NCBI RefSeq assembly: GCF_000730665.1
Contig: NZ_BBIV01000008.1
Coordinates: 62,001-126,000 of the forward strand
DNA: 64,000 nt
Reading direction: 5' to 3'
Source: Pseudomonas plecoglossicida NBRC 103162 = DSM 15088
GTDB lineage: Bacteria; Pseudomonadota; Gammaproteobacteria; Pseudomonadales; Pseudomonadaceae
The notes under the pieces are model-generated. The model saw only the letters and a list, made by a program, of their open reading frames with translations. It did no database searches and was not told the DNA's origin. The translations under genes were made by a program, and so were the position numbers. Below are positions 63,818-64,000 of the stretch, piece after piece (the stretch's first letter is position 1; each line of letters starts with the position of its first letter).

Positions 63818-64000
63818 ATGACGTTCAAGGCGCCGGACAGCCTCTCCGAGCAGATTGCCGACTACCTGGCCGAACGCATCATCCGGGGCGAACTCGCGCC
63901 CGGTGAGCGTATCCAGGAACAGAAGGTCACCCAGGCGCTGAATGTCAGCCGTGGCTCGGTGCGCGAAGCGCTGTTGATCCTTGAACGTCGACACCTGGTG
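63818..64000 (+). CDS. GntR family regulator, 3' end outside window
   Basis: 61 residues are visible: MTFKAPDSLSEQIADYLAER, then GELAPGERIQEQKVTQALNV and SRGSVREALLILERRHLV, a complete GntR-type winged helix. The pattern after the helix fits the FadR branch, but the effector domain lies beyond the window. GGAAAACC precedes the ATG. Divergent from xdhA, it could control that operon. Confidence 0.85.
   Translation, partial: MTFKAPDSLSEQIADYLAERIIRGELAPGERIQEQKVTQALNVSRGSVREALLILERRHLV

Overview
This 64 kb window is chromosomal DNA of a Pseudomonas, most likely of the P. putida group. The host DNA is GC-rich, and it carries a complete cytochrome c maturation operon next to chemotaxis and flagellar genes, a membrane-bound urate oxidase pathway, a gcl-hyi-glxR-ttuD-pyk operon and Pseudomonas-type REP elements. 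No tRNA, rRNA, CRISPR array or insertion sequence was seen.

Layout. (1) 1-3455: the end of a chemotaxis block (CheW-like, CheW, DUF2802), then on the minus strand a soluble FlhB-tail homologue and a FliK-like protein. (2) 3584-10905: ccmABCDEFGHI and a small lipoprotein, nearly all joined by overlapping start and stop codons. (3) 11057-13320: a 2-hydroxyacid dehydrogenase, a PhzF-family enzyme and a GFA-family protein. (4) 13393-20664: an FKBP-type prolyl isomerase gene split in two by a 6,933 bp AT-richer element. The element has a large serine recombinase at its left end, a small serine resolvase, five small unknown genes, about 1.4 kb of repeat-bearing noncoding DNA and a two-gene unknown cargo at its right end. 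(5) 20999-29852: a phosphatase-like protein, a hydantoin/allantoin-type racemase, an NCS1 permease with an in-frame amber codon, an AsnC regulator divergent from a DMT exporter, a methyltransferase, a sulfate-binding protein, a K+-channel-like protein and a urea transporter. (6) 30045-37137: conversion of glyoxylate to pyruvate. (7) 37185-41236: a TetR regulator, DUF808, an LTA-synthase-like sulfatase-fold protein and a small membrane protein. (8) 41302-51569: purine uptake and urate-to-glyoxylate catabolism, ending with a FadR-type GntR regulator. (9) 51721-57408: aquaporin Z and a giant 1,639-residue toxin-like protein. (10) 57413-63550: guaD and xdhCBA, then the start of another GntR gene.

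Most of regions 5-10 form one metabolic program. Guanine is deaminated (GuaD), xanthine and hypoxanthine are oxidised (XdhABC), urate is oxidised by PuuD with electrons leaving through its cytochrome c domain, and HiuH, UraD, PuuE and AllA carry the carbon to glyoxylate and urea. Gcl, GlxR, Hyi, TtuD and Pyk then turn glyoxylate into pyruvate. Uptake is by Tsx-like channels, two NCS2 permeases, the interrupted NCS1 permease and a urea transporter. Four promoter regions of this program each carry two copies of a palindrome close to TTGTATACAA, which suggests one regulon, probably controlled by the GntR protein at 50814.

The most novel parts are the two-recombinase element inside the FKBP gene, with its unrecognised cargo, and the giant toxin-like gene between aqpZ and guaD.
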